Below, piece after piece: positions 8,701 to 16,876 of a stretch of DNA of 64,000 bases. Both the position numbers and the translations under genes were made by a program. The DNA is from Sulfitobacter brevis. Its GTDB lineage: Bacteria > Pseudomonadota > Alphaproteobacteria > Rhodobacterales > Rhodobacteraceae. The notes beneath the pieces were generated by a model, which saw only the letters and a list, made by a program, of their open reading frames with translations, ran no database searches and was not told the origin of the DNA. Positions within the stretch are counted from its first letter, which is position 1, and each line of letters begins with the position of its first letter. The stretch spans positions 186,001 through 250,000 of the forward strand of contig NZ_FOMW01000006.1 in assembly GCF_900112755.1 (NCBI RefSeq), read 5' to 3'.

Positions 8701-8971
8701 AGTTTACCATAGTGATCTGGTTGCTGTGGTTGCGACCTTGGCCAGCGTCCCCCCCGCAGAGCGTGACAGGCTCTGCGGGCTTTTGCTTTGCGACGCGGAC
8801 TGGGCCGACCGTTATACGCGTCGATTGGGCAAGGCACATCCAAAGTGGGGGAACGGTACGTTGCGGGCAGCGGCACGTGCTTACAAGCAGGTAAATGTGC
8901 CTACGATCCAGCTTGCTGATTGTCGCGATTGCCTCAAGGTGTTAACGACGCATTTTGATTTCCCCTTGTAA
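8693..8971 (+). CDS. Small uncharacterised protein at the end of the GTA cluster
   Basis: A 92-residue protein whose GTG start at 8693 overlaps the gp15 stop by eight bases; ATG at 8660 is also in frame but would overlap by 41. Starting at 8693 the protein opens MRKVYHSDLVAVVATLASVP, which resembles the opening I remember for similar small proteins at this place in other Rhodobacterales. Features are ERDRLCGLLLCDADWADRYT, HPKWGNGTLRAAAR, and a Cys pair in LADCRDCLK. No signal peptide or membrane segment is seen. Its link to the GTA rests only on position and overlap; function is unknown. Confidence 0.7.
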   Translation: MRKVYHSDLVAVVATLASVPPAERDRLCGLLLCDADWADRYTRRLGKAHPKWGNGTLRAAARAYKQVNVPTIQLADCRDCLKVLTTHFDFPL

Positions 8972-9074
8972 CTTTTCTGCGCGGACCCAATTTTAGTATA
9001 CAGGTATCTCGGGTTTGCGTTTAAGCCGCAGATGCTGCAAGACGTTATACCAAACCGTTTAAAGGATGCTCATC

Positions 9075-9890
9075 ATGCTCGAGCCGCGCAGAAATATCGC
9101 GAATGTTGATCCCGTCTGGGATCAGATCCAACGTGAGGCACAGCAGGCCGTCAAGGACGAACCGCTGATTGGCGGCTTTGTTCATGCCTGTATCCTGCAC
9201 CATAAATCGGTCGAGAAAGCGCTTTCCTACCGCATCGCGGCCAAGCTGGCATCCAACGAGATGTCCATGGTTGTGGTGCGCGAAATAGTCGATGAGGCCT
9301 ATGCGGCCGAACCAGCGTTAATTGAAGCCGCGCGTGCCGATTTGGTCGCCGTTTACGAACGCGACCCTGCTTGCCACCGCTTGCTGCAGCCGATCCTGTA
9401 TTTTAAAGGCTATCAGGCGGTGCAGGCGTACCGCGTCGGGCACCACCTTTGGATGCGCGGAAAGCGTGATCTGGCCTATTTCGTGCAGATGCGCGTGAGT
9501 GAGATTTTTGGCGTAGATATCCATCCAGCTGCGAAAATCGGCAAGGGCATCATGATCGACCACGCACATTCCATCGTGATCGGCGAAACTGCAGTGGTTG
9601 GCGACAATGTGTCAATGCTGCATTCTGTGACGCTCGGCGGTACCGGCAAAGAGGAAGAGGACCGTCATCCGAAGATCGGTGACGGCGTCTTGATCGGCGC
9701 GGGGGCGAAGGTGCTGGGCAATATTAAAATTGGTCATTGCAGCCGTATCGCTGCAGGTTCGGTCGTGCTGGAAGAAGTGCCGCCCTGTAAGACAGTTGCG
9801 GGCATTCCTGCGCGGATTGTTGGAGAAGCGGGTTGTGAGCAACCTTCCGTTTCGATGAACCACATGCTTGGGCCATGGGAACAGAAGTAA
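9075..9890 (+). CDS. cysE: Serine O-acetyltransferase
   Basis: Makes O-acetylserine from serine and acetyl-CoA, the carbon skeleton for cysteine. Of 271 residues, the first 140 or so form the helical SATase N-domain (DPVWDQIQREAQQAVKDEP), followed by a left-handed beta-helix of hexapeptide repeats beginning DIHPAAKIGKGIMIDHAHS, where the Asp and His of DHAHS match the catalytic pair, then MLHSVTLGGTGKE and GAGAKVLGNIKIG. ATG at 9075 is preferred over ATG at 9066 because AAAGGA at 9061-9066 is then correctly spaced. A strong hairpin terminator follows. It connects to the sulfide-producing operon at the far end of the window. Confidence 0.95.
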   Translation: MLEPRRNIANVDPVWDQIQREAQQAVKDEPLIGGFVHACILHHKSVEKALSYRIAAKLASNEMSMVVVREIVDEAYAAEPALIEAARADLVAVYERDPACHRLLQPILYFKGYQAVQAYRVGHHLWMRGKRDLAYFVQMRVSEIFGVDIHPAAKIGKGIMIDHAHSIVIGETAVVGDNVSMLHSVTLGGTGKEEEDRHPKIGDGVLIGAGAKVLGNIKIGHCSRIAAGSVVLEEVPPCKTVAGIPARIVGEAGCEQPSVSMNHMLGPWEQK

Positions 9891-9914
9891 CCACGAAAAT
9901 GTCGAGAAATGTTT

Positions 9915-9945
9915 AAAAGCCGGGGAATGTCCCCGGCTTTTTTTG
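9915..9945 (+). terminator. Rho-independent terminator after cysE
   Basis: A 12-bp perfect stem (AAAAGCCGGGGA, loop ATG, mirrored arm) runs straight into a T run. The A run on the left side means it could also act on the opposite strand, behind pdhC. Confidence 0.9.
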
Positions 9946-9950
9946 TTTTG

Positions 9951-10017
9951 CGCCCCCTGCGGGGCTTAGTGAGAGCTGTCAGCCCTCACACTCCCGAGAG
10001 TTTATTGGCCAACTGAA
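9951..10017. repeat. REP-like palindromic repeat, copy 1
   Basis: Contains a GCCCC-CTGC-GGGGC hairpin, a second hairpin TGAGAGCT-GTC-AGCCCTCA, and the tail CCCGAGAGTTTATTGGCCAA followed by CTGAAA. The tail closely matches the tail of the repeat at 54630-54684 (CCCGGAGTTTGTCCGGCCAA then ATGAAG). From memory, GC-rich hairpins followed by a GAGTATTTGGCCA-type tail are abundant between Rhodobacterales genes; I could not count copies here. Confidence 0.55.
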
Positions 10018-10018
10018 A

Positions 10019-11317
10019 TCAGGCGAGCATTGCCATTGGGTTTTCCAGATTGTCCTTGATCGCGTTCAGCAATTGCGCGCCGAGTGCGCCATCGATAACA
10101 CGGTGATCGACCGAGAGGGTCACGGACATTACCGTCGCGACGCCCAACTCACCGTCTTTTCCGACAATCGGTTTCTTGACGCCAGCGCCAACCGCAAGGA
10201 TCGCCCCGTGTGGTGGGTTGATGACCGCGTCGAAGTTATCGATGCCAAACATTCCGAGGTTGGAGATTGCAAAGCTGCCGCCTTGATATTCATGCGGGGC
10301 AAGTTTGCGGTCCCGCGCGCGGGCAGCGAGGTCTTTCATCTCCGCCGAGAGAGTGGAGAGTGATTTGGTCTCCGCATCCTTCAGCACAGGCGTGAACAGA
10401 CCGCCTTCAATGGCCACGGCGACGGCCACATCCGAGGGCTTGAGTTTCAGCGTGCGATCCCCTGCCCAGACCGAATTGGCGTCCGGCACTTGCTGGAGGG
10501 CCAAGGCGCAGGCTTTGATAATGAAATCGTTCACGCTGAGCTTCACGCCGCGATGCTCAAGCTGTTTGTTCAGGTCTGCACGGAAGGACATCAACGCATC
10601 GAGTTGAATGTCGCGGCGCAGGTAGAAATGCGGGATCGACTGCTTCGCCTCGGTCAGACGCGCGGCAATCGTTTTGCGCATCCCGTCGAGCTTGACCTCT
10701 TCAAACTCGCGGCCTTGATACATTTTTATGACAGCATCGGCCGAAACAGGCGTTGGCGTAGTCGGGGCAGCTGGTCGGGCGCCAGCGCCGGCGGGCATCG
10801 GGGCATCAGCCTTGGCGTTTTCGACATCTGCTTTAACGATACGACCATGCGGACCACTGCCTTTGATCCGGCTCAGGTCCAGTCCTTTATCTGCTGCGAT
10901 CCGCCGTGCGAGGGGGGTTGCAAAGATACGCTCCCCGTCTTTCTGGGGCGCAGCAGACGCTTTTGTCGCGCTGCTTTCGGCTTGGGCAGGGGCATCAGCC
11001 TTGGGGGCTGCGTCGGCTTCTTTCGGCTTAGCATCCTGTTTGGAGGGGGACTTGCCGATATCGTCAGCGCTTTCGCCTTCTTCCAGCAACATCGCAATGG
11101 GGGTGTTAACGGCCACCCCTTCGGTGCCATCTGCAATCAGAATTTTGCCGATAACACCTTCGTCCACGGCTTCGAACTCCATCGTCGCCTTGTCGGTTTC
11201 GATCTCGCACATCACATCGCCAGAGGAGACGGTATCGCCTTCCTTGACCAGCCATTTTGCCAGCGTGCCTTCTTCCATCGTAGGCGAAAGGGCGGGCATG
11301 AGGATTTCTATGGGCAT
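10019..11317 (-). CDS. pdhC: Pyruvate dehydrogenase complex E2, dihydrolipoamide acetyltransferase
   Basis: Transfers the acetyl group to CoA. Of 432 residues, 1-78 form a lipoyl domain with lipoyl-lysine Lys43 in [12 protein letters not shown]; an Ala/Pro/Lys-rich linker follows; residues about 132-168 are the peripheral subunit-binding domain ([20 protein letters not shown]); the catalytic domain runs from about 200 to the end with active-site His405 in DHRVIDG. It lies 11 bases downstream of pdhB in one operon pdhA-pdhB-pdhC. Its lipoyl domain is nearly identical to the one on PdhB. The C-terminal domain resembles pyruvate-type rather than oxoglutarate-type E2, as expected from linkage to pdhA/pdhB. 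Confidence 0.96.
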   Translation of the reverse strand: MPIEILMPALSPTMEEGTLAKWLVKEGDTVSSGDVMCEIETDKATMEFEAVDEGVIGKILIADGTEGVAVNTPIAMLLEEGESADDIGKSPSKQDAKPKEADAAPKADAPAQAESSATKASAAPQKDGERIFATPLARRIAADKGLDLSRIKGSGPHGRIVKADVENAKADAPMPAGAGARPAAPTTPTPVSADAVIKMYQGREFEEVKLDGMRKTIAARLTEAKQSIPHFYLRRDIQLDALMSFRADLNKQLEHRGVKLSVNDFIIKACALALQQVPDANSVWAGDRTLKLKPSDVAVAVAIEGGLFTPVLKDAETKSLSTLSAEMKDLAARARDRKLAPHEYQGGSFAISNLGMFGIDNFDAVINPPHGAILAVGAGVKKPIVGKDGELGVATVMSVTLSVDHRVIDGALGAQLLNAIKDNLENPMAMLA

Positions 11318-11328
11318 CTGCCGCTCCT

Positions 11329-12711
11329 TTACTTGTAGGTTACTTTTTTCACAGCTTCGATCACCTCGTTGGTGGTGACCAATGCGTGTTTCTCAAGGTT
11401 TGCCGCATAGGGCATCGGTACGTCTTTGCCCGTGCAGTTAATCACCGGCGCATCCAGATAATCAAAGGCCTCCTGCATGATCACCGAAGAGATATAGCTG
11501 CCGACAGAGCCCTGCGGCCAGCCTTCTTCCACGGTAACACAGCGGTTGGTTTTCTTCACCGACCGTAGGATGCTTTCAGTGTCCATCGGGCGCAGGGTAC
11601 GCAGGTCGATAACCTCCGCTTCAATCCCTTCCTCGGCCAGCTTGTCAGCCGCTTCGAGAGCATAGGACATCCCGATGCCAAAGCTGACGATGGTCACATC
11701 AGAACCTTCACGCCAGATCCTCGCCTTGCCGAAGGGAACAGTGTAATCATCCATATCAGGCACATCGAAACTGCGGCCATAGAGGATTTCGTTCTCAAGG
11801 AAGATAACCGGATTAGGGTCGCGGATCGCGGTTTTCATCAGGCCTTTGTAGTCGCTCGCCGAATAGGGCATCGCCACCTTTAAACCGGGGATTTGCATGA
11901 ACCATGCAGCGTAGTCCTGAGAGTGTTGCGCGCCAACACGAGCCGCGGCACCGTTGGGACCACGGAATACCATCGGTGCGCCCATCTGGCCACCCGACAT
12001 ATAAAGCGTCTTGGCCGCCGAGTTGATGATCTGGTCCATCGCCTGCATGGCGAAGTTGAAGGTCATGAACTCGACAATCGGGCGCAAGCCGCCAAAGGCC
12101 GCGCCGACACCGATGCCGGCAAAGCCGTGTTCGGTGATTGGCGTGTCGATCACCCGCTTGGCGCCGAACTCGTCCAGCAACCCTTGGGAAATCTTATAGG
12201 CACCCTGATACTCGGCAACCTCTTCGCCCATCAGGAACACATTCTCGTCGCGGCGCATTTCTTCGGCCATTCCGTCCCGCAATGCTTCGCGGACGGTCTG
12301 CTGCTTCAGCGTGGTGCCTTCGGGCCAGTCGGGGGTGGCATCGGCAGGGGCGGCGGGCTTGGGCTGACTATGACCTTGGGCCGCCGGCGCCTTGGCGTCG
12401 TCCGACGCAGCCTGATCCTTGCTTTCCGCCTTGGCGGGAGCCGATGTGTTCATGTCGTCCGCGCTGTCGCCTTCTTCGAGCAAGACGGCGATGGGGGTGT
12501 TTACTTTCACACCTTCGCTGCCTTCTGCGATCAGGATCTTTCCGATCGTGCCTTCATCGACGGCTTCGAATTCCATCGTCGCCTTGTCGGTTTCGATCTC
12601 GGCCAGAATATCGCCAGAGGAGACAGTGTCGCCTTCCTTGACCAGCCATTTCGCCAATGTGCCTTCTTCCATCGTCGGGCTCAGGGCGGGCATCAAAATT
12701 TCAATCGCCAT
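11329..12711 (-). CDS. pdhB: Pyruvate dehydrogenase E1 beta subunit with N-terminal lipoyl domain
   Basis: 460 residues, about 130 longer than a plain E1-beta, because residues 1-78 are an extra lipoyl domain (Lys43 in [11 protein letters not shown]). A linker rich in Ala, Lys and Pro (about 80-130) leads to the transketolase-like E1-beta part starting near [20 protein letters not shown], with [19 protein letters not shown] and the C-terminal [13 protein letters not shown] block. This domain addition is known in alphaproteobacterial PDH. With PdhA it forms the thiamine diphosphate site. It starts three bases after the pdhA stop. Confidence 0.96.
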   Translation of the reverse strand: MAIEILMPALSPTMEEGTLAKWLVKEGDTVSSGDILAEIETDKATMEFEAVDEGTIGKILIAEGSEGVKVNTPIAVLLEEGDSADDMNTSAPAKAESKDQAASDDAKAPAAQGHSQPKPAAPADATPDWPEGTTLKQQTVREALRDGMAEEMRRDENVFLMGEEVAEYQGAYKISQGLLDEFGAKRVIDTPITEHGFAGIGVGAAFGGLRPIVEFMTFNFAMQAMDQIINSAAKTLYMSGGQMGAPMVFRGPNGAAARVGAQHSQDYAAWFMQIPGLKVAMPYSASDYKGLMKTAIRDPNPVIFLENEILYGRSFDVPDMDDYTVPFGKARIWREGSDVTIVSFGIGMSYALEAADKLAEEGIEAEVIDLRTLRPMDTESILRSVKKTNRCVTVEEGWPQGSVGSYISSVIMQEAFDYLDAPVINCTGKDVPMPYAANLEKHALVTTNEVIEAVKKVTYK

Positions 12712-12714
12712 GGG

Positions 12715-13722
12715 TCAAGCCTCCTGCGGAACTTCGGTTGCATAGATGTCGGTCCAAAGCTCGTCGAGATGCGGCTCGGGGCTGTCCTTGGCGAATTCGG
12801 CGCTTTCGTTCACGACTTTTTTAATCTCCTTGTCGATGGCCTTCAGGTCATCTTCGGTTGCGTGATTGCCTTGCAACAGCAGGCTGCGCACCGCTTCGAT
12901 CGGGTCGCGCTCATCGCGCATTTTCTGCACTTCCTCGCGGGTCCGGTACTTGGCGGGGTCGGACATGGAGTGGCCACGATAGCGGTAGGTCTTAATCTCG
13001 AGGATATAGGGGCCGTCCTTGCGGGCGTGGGCCACGGCCTTTTCGCCCGCTTCCTTCACCGCTAGCACATCCATGCCGTCAACAGCTTCACCGGGGATGC
13101 CAAAGGCCTTGCCGCGCTCATAAATCTCTGCCGAGGAGGTCGAGCGTTGCTGCGATGTACCCATCGCGTACTGGTTGTTCTCGATCACGAAAATACAGGG
13201 CAGTTTCCACAGAGCGGCCATGTTGAAGGCCTCGTAAACTTGACCTTGGTTGGCCGCGCCGTCGCCAAAATAGGCAAAGGTGACGCGCCCGTTATCTTTG
13301 TACTTGTCCGAGAACGCCAGCCCCGCACCCAATGGTACCTGTGCTGCAACGATGCCATGCCCACCATAGAAATGTTTCTCTTTCGAGAACATATGCATGG
13401 AGCCGCCTTTGCCTTTGGAATATCCGCCCTCGCGGCCCGTCAATTCGGCCATGACGCCGTTCGGGTCCATGCCACAGGCCAGCATATGGCCGTGATCACG
13501 GTAGGAGGTGATGCGCTTGTCGCCCTCTTCGGCGGCGGCCTCAAGGCCGACAACAACAGCCTCTTGCCCGATATAGAGGTGACAGAACCCCCCGATCAAA
13601 CCCATGCCATAAAGCTGGCCGGCCTTTTCTTCAAACCGCCGGATCAACAGCATATCGCGGTAATAAGCCTTCAACTCCTCCGCCGAGACATTGGGTTTCT
13701 TGGTGGGTTTTTTAGCCGCCAT
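12715..13722 (-). CDS. pdhA: Pyruvate dehydrogenase E1 alpha subunit
   Basis: Decarboxylates pyruvate with PdhB. It has 336 residues when started at ATG 13722, which has GGAGG eight bases upstream; the in-frame ATG at 13728 is only two bases from that site, and the frame upstream of it lacks family similarity. The thiamine diphosphate motif is GDGAANQGQVYEAFNMAALW ending in IENN; the phosphorylation-loop region YRYRGHSMSDPAKYRTREEV is present. It is first in the operon. A 24-bp inverted repeat lies 49 bases upstream and matches one before lpdA, the E3 gene, so joint control is likely. Confidence 0.96.
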   Translation of the reverse strand: MAAKKPTKKPNVSAEELKAYYRDMLLIRRFEEKAGQLYGMGLIGGFCHLYIGQEAVVVGLEAAAEEGDKRITSYRDHGHMLACGMDPNGVMAELTGREGGYSKGKGGSMHMFSKEKHFYGGHGIVAAQVPLGAGLAFSDKYKDNGRVTFAYFGDGAANQGQVYEAFNMAALWKLPCIFVIENNQYAMGTSQQRSTSSAEIYERGKAFGIPGEAVDGMDVLAVKEAGEKAVAHARKDGPYILEIKTYRYRGHSMSDPAKYRTREEVQKMRDERDPIEAVRSLLLQGNHATEDDLKAIDKEIKKVVNESAEFAKDSPEPHLDELWTDIYATEVPQEA

Positions 13723-13770
13723 GGGCATATCCTCCGTCAGCTCAAATGCAGGCGCGCATATCAATTGCGC

Positions 13771-13794
13771 AGATAGTTTAGCGTTAAACTATCT
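13771..13794. promoter_or_regulatory. Inverted-repeat operator upstream of pdhA
   Basis: Ten-base perfect arms AGATAGTTTA / TAAACTATCT around the spacer GCGT, 49 bases before the pdhA start. The core TAGTTTA-NCGT-TAAACTA is shared with the palindrome before lpdA (26966-26997). Binding by a dimeric repressor or activator is inferred; the protein is not identified and no candidate regulator gene lies next to either site. Confidence 0.75.
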
Positions 13795-13881
13795 TTTATC
13801 GCATTCGGGAGAGGATGGGTAGAGGGTTTCGCGACCCACCGCCATTAGGGTCGAAAATTGCCGAATTGGCGGAGCAGAAGA

Positions 13882-14181
13882 TTAGCGGATCACGATCTCG
13901 TCGGAACGGACCATGCCCAATACGCGGCGTGCCCGTTCATCAAGTAGATCAAGGTCGAGGTAATCGTCCGACAAACGATGTGTCAGGTTTTCCATCCGCT
14001 TCACGTCTGCACGCACAGCGGCAAGCTGAACGCGTAGGTCCTGACTTTCTCCAACGATTTCGGCACGCCGAAACAGGCCGAAATCTCCCTGCACAGCGGC
14101 AAAGGTGAAATACAGGCTCAACGCAAAAGCGATGGCGAAAAACAACAGGGTGCCAAAGGCGGGGCGTACTACGCGGTTCAT
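13882..14181 (-). CDS. ftsB: FtsB-like septum formation initiator protein
   Basis: A 99-residue bitopic protein: a short basic cytoplasmic N-terminus (MNRVVRPAFG), one membrane helix at about 11-30 (TLLFFAIAFALSLYFTFAAV), then a periplasmic coiled coil rich in Leu and Arg (ESQDLRVQLAAVRADVKRME) and the ending LDERARRVLGMVRSDEIVI, typical of DivIC/FtsB proteins that link the division complex. ATG 14181 is preferred, with GAGG upstream; a TTG at 14196 adds only five residues. It lies between pgk and pdhA on the same strand, as I recall for other Rhodobacterales. Confidence 0.85.
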   Translation of the reverse strand: MNRVVRPAFGTLLFFAIAFALSLYFTFAAVQGDFGLFRRAEIVGESQDLRVQLAAVRADVKRMENLTHRLSDDYLDLDLLDERARRVLGMVRSDEIVIR

Positions 14182-14315
14182 GATCTCGGGCCTCAATGCG
14201 TCTCTTGGTGGACGTAAGCGTGACTATGACACAGCTGATTTCACTTGGGAATCCCTTGATTCGGTCGGGATCAACAACCGTTGCAGCCGCGCCGCGCTAA
14301 CGCGACGCGGTTGCT

Positions 14316-15518
14316 TCAGGCCGGTTGACCTTCCAGCGCGGCGACGCCGGGCAAGATTTTGCCCTCCATCCATTCCAGAAAGGCACCGCCTGCCGTGGAG
14401 ATATAGGTAAAATCATCCGCAGCGCCCGCTTTGTTGAGTGCGGCGACGGTGTCCCCCCCGCCTGCGACCGAGATCAGGCTGCCGTTGCGGGTCAGGTCTG
14501 CGGCACAGCGCGCGGCGGCAACTGTTGCAGTATCAAATGGCGCAATCTCGAAGGCACCCATCGGGCCGTTCCAGATCAAGGTTTTCAATCCTTTAAACGC
14601 ACTTTCTAGCACGGCGATGCTATCGGGACCTGCGTCCAGGACCATCTGGTCGGCAGCCAGTTTGGTATCCGGCCCAAGTTGCACAACGACATGATCTGCG
14701 TTTTCCGCAAACTCGCGGGCCACCAACCCATCCACTGGCAACAAAACCCGGCATCCAGCGCGGTCGGCCTGTGCCATGATATCTTTTGCGGTCTCGAAAT
14801 AGTCAGGCTCCATCAAGGATTTCCCCAAATCCGCCCCAAGCGCTGCAAGGAAGGTATTCGCCATTCCGCCGCCAATCACCAACAAGTCCAACCGGTTCAC
14901 CAAGTTCTCCAGCAACTCGATCTTGGTCGAAACCTTGGCCCCGCCGACCACTGCCCCAACAGGGCGCTCAGGGCGGGCGAGGGCGGCTTCCAGCGCGCTC
15001 AACTCGGCTTGCATCAACCGGCCAGCACAGGCGGGCATCATCCGCGCCAAGGCTTCGGTCGATGCATGGGCGCGGTGCGCGGCAGAAAATGCATCGTTGC
15101 AATAAATATCACCCAGTGCGGCCAAACGGCGGGCGAAAGCTTCGTCATTGGCTTCTTCACCGGGATGAAAGCGGATGTTCTCCAGCAAGAGCACTTCGGC
15201 AGCAGTTGCTTCTTCGGTGAGGGTGGTCGCGTTCTCCAGCGTTTGTACCAATACGACGTCACGCCCCAAAGCTTTGCGCAGGGCCGGCACCACCTGATCA
15301 AGGCTCATATCGAGGTTCACCTTGCCTTTCGGTCGTCCGAAGTGCGCCAGCAGGATAGGCTTGCCGCCGCGGGCCAGGATGTCATTCACCGTGGGCACAA
15401 TCCGCTCGATCCGCGTGGTATCGGTGACGCGGCCGTTTTCAACCGGCACATTGATGTCGACCCGCAACAAGACACGTTTTCCCGCAAGGTCCATGTCGTC
15501 CAGTGTTTTCCAACCCAT
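14316..15518 (-). CDS. pgk: Phosphoglycerate kinase
   Basis: Glycolysis/gluconeogenesis enzyme interconverting 1,3-bisphosphoglycerate plus ADP and 3-phosphoglycerate plus ATP. 400 residues, normal length. The N-terminal motif [18 protein letters not shown], the substrate-binding AHFGRPKGK, the hinge [17 protein letters not shown], and the nucleotide-site [11 protein letters not shown] with the late GGGDTVAAL are all present. It stands alone; gap is 26 kb away. A GC-rich imperfect hairpin follows its stop (about 14285-14325) but has no T run, so its termination is unclear. Confidence 0.97.
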   Translation of the reverse strand: MGWKTLDDMDLAGKRVLLRVDINVPVENGRVTDTTRIERIVPTVNDILARGGKPILLAHFGRPKGKVNLDMSLDQVVPALRKALGRDVVLVQTLENATTLTEEATAAEVLLLENIRFHPGEEANDEAFARRLAALGDIYCNDAFSAAHRAHASTEALARMMPACAGRLMQAELSALEAALARPERPVGAVVGGAKVSTKIELLENLVNRLDLLVIGGGMANTFLAALGADLGKSLMEPDYFETAKDIMAQADRAGCRVLLPVDGLVAREFAENADHVVVQLGPDTKLAADQMVLDAGPDSIAVLESAFKGLKTLIWNGPMGAFEIAPFDTATVAAARCAADLTRNGSLISVAGGGDTVAALNKAGAADDFTYISTAGGAFLEWMEGKILPGVAALEGQPA

Positions 15519-15650
15519 CTCGAATGCTCCGCCAGTTCAATTCATTGCGCTGTGTTTTGCCGTTCTGGGCGGCCACGTCAATGCATGCGCTTGGCAAATG
15601 CGTTGAACCCGCCTAGGTATCTCGCAACCAAATTTTATGAGGAGATCGGC

Positions 15651-16157
15651 ATGGCCGAAATCAAAGACCCCGAAAATACAATTCTGATGGAATTGAAAGG
15701 CGGCACCGTCACAATCCAACTGCTGCCCGATCTGGCACCCAAGCACGTGGCGCGGATGAAAGAACTGGCACGCGCTGGCAAATACGACAACGTCGCTTTC
15801 CACCGCGTAATCGAAGGTTTTATGGCCCAGACCGGTGATGTGGAACATGGCAATATGGAAAACGACTTTAACCTGGGCCGCGCGGGCACAGGCGGGTCGA
15901 ACCTCGGCAATGTACCTGCCGAATTCTCCAAAGTGCCCCATGCACGCGGTTCCATCGGTGCGGCCCGTTCGGCCAATCCCGATAGTGCCAACAGCCAGTT
16001 CTTCATCAACTTCAAAGACAATGATTTCCTGAACGGTCAATACACCGTTTACGGTCAGGTCGTGTCGGGGATGGAACATGTCGATGCGCTGACCCGTGGC
16101 GAGCCACCAGCGAGTCCTGACCGGATGATCAGCGTTAAGGTGGCCGCAGATGCGTAA
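15651..16157 (+). CDS. ppiB: Peptidyl-prolyl cis-trans isomerase, cyclophilin type (cytoplasmic)
   Basis: A 168-residue cyclophilin without a signal peptide. ATG 15651 follows GGAG at 15640-15643; the same frame stays open far upstream, but that stretch is antisense to pgk and not coding. Motifs are KYDNVAFHRVIEGFMAQTGD (FHR and the Gln-containing active site), RGSIGAARSANPDSANSQFF and LNGQYTVYGQVVSGMEHVD. It speeds proline isomerisation during folding. It overlaps the next, exported, cyclophilin gene by eight bases, so the two compartments are served by one operon. Confidence 0.95.
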   Translation: MAEIKDPENTILMELKGGTVTIQLLPDLAPKHVARMKELARAGKYDNVAFHRVIEGFMAQTGDVEHGNMENDFNLGRAGTGGSNLGNVPAEFSKVPHARGSIGAARSANPDSANSQFFINFKDNDFLNGQYTVYGQVVSGMEHVDALTRGEPPASPDRMISVKVAADA

Positions 16158-16704
16158 TCTCGTGGCAAGCGGCCTCGTCGCCGCTCTTTTCGGTACAGCC
16201 GCAGCAGCCTCCGGTCTTCAGATCGAGGTTGCGGGCGAAGCCAACGGCACGATCACCATCGACCTGCTCGAAGACGTGGCGCCCCAGCATGTGGCACGCA
16301 TCACCGAACTGGCCGAGGCCGGTGCCTATAATGGCGTCGTATTCCACCGCGTGATTGACGGCTTCATGGCCCAGACCGGCGACGTACAGTTCGGCAAGCA
16401 GGGCGACGACACCAGCAAAGCTGGCATGGGCGGCTCCGACATGCCGGACGTTCCGGCCGAGTTTTCGGACATCCCCTTTGACAAGGGTGTCATCGGCATG
16501 GCGCGCAGCCAGAGCCCTGACAGCGCCAACAGCCAGTTCTTCATTATGTTCGACGCAGGTCACTTCCTGAACGGCGAGTATACTGTGGTTGGCAAAGTCA
16601 CTGACGGGCAGGATATCGTTGACGCGATCAAGCGCGGCACAGGACCCAACGGCGCCATCGTCGGCGAACCCGATGTGATGACAAAAGTTACCGTCACCGA
16701 ATAA
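16150..16704 (+). CDS. Exported cyclophilin-type peptidyl-prolyl isomerase
   Basis: 184 residues, with an N-terminal signal peptide (MRNLVASGLVAALFGTAAAA, probable cleavage near residue 20), then a cyclophilin domain with YNGVVFHRVIDGFMAQTGDV, IGMARSQSPDSANSQFF and LNGEYTVVGKVTDGQDIVD. Predicted periplasmic folding helper. Its sequence parallels the upstream ppiB closely enough to suggest an old tandem duplication followed by gain of a signal peptide. A clear terminator follows. Confidence 0.93.
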   Translation: MRNLVASGLVAALFGTAAAASGLQIEVAGEANGTITIDLLEDVAPQHVARITELAEAGAYNGVVFHRVIDGFMAQTGDVQFGKQGDDTSKAGMGGSDMPDVPAEFSDIPFDKGVIGMARSQSPDSANSQFFIMFDAGHFLNGEYTVVGKVTDGQDIVDAIKRGTGPNGAIVGEPDVMTKVTVTE

Positions 16705-16728
16705 TCTGCGCTTGGTAAATTACAGATT

Positions 16729-16758
16729 AAGGGCGTCCCTACGGGGGCGCCCTTTTTT
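16729..16758 (+). terminator. Terminator after the cyclophilin pair
   Basis: Stem AAGGGCGTCCC / GGGGGCGCCCTT with a short TAC loop (one G-T pair and a small bulge) followed by six Ts. Confidence 0.88.
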
Positions 16759-16809
16759 ATGCAGCGATGTGGCAGGTGCGTTGAGCGCCGTAAAATGGCC
16801 CGCCAAAGC

Positions 16810-16841
16810 AAAAGGCGCCGCAGAACATTGCGACGCCTTTT
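16810..16841 (-). terminator. Terminator after the bactofilin gene
   Basis: Read on the minus strand, a 13-bp stem (AAAAGGCGTCGCA with one G-T pair) with a six-base loop ends in TTTT. It faces the terminator at 16729-16758, closing two convergent operons. Confidence 0.8.
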
Positions 16842-16876
16842 AAAATCATTCTGCTGTGGGGCAGGGGCGCTATGCC

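Larger units (their letters stand above)
3..8971 (+). mobile_element. Gene transfer agent structural cluster, gp6 to gp15 part (domesticated prophage tail genes)
   Basis: Ten tail and head-tail joining genes plus a small trailing gene lie on one strand, nearly all with 1 to 14 base overlaps, in the gene order of the Rhodobacter capsulatus GTA (connector, stopper, terminator, tail tube, two chaperones, tape measure, distal tail, hub, NlpC/P60 peptidase, large hub/fibre protein). There is no integrase, lysis or replication gene in the visible part, and the cluster runs directly into the housekeeping gene cysE, which fits a vertically inherited GTA rather than an active prophage. The capsid, portal and terminase genes would lie before base 1. 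The one sign of decay is a frameshift in gp13. Confidence 0.9.

Noticed and set aside
11893-13065. 390-codon plus-strand frame opposite pdhB/pdhA
   Set aside because: Shadow of high-GC coding on the other strand; no family pattern and no ribosome-binding site.
14679-15650. Long open frame upstream of and in frame with ppiB
   Set aside because: It is antisense to pgk, which is certain; the cyclophilin start at 15651 has its own ribosome-binding site.
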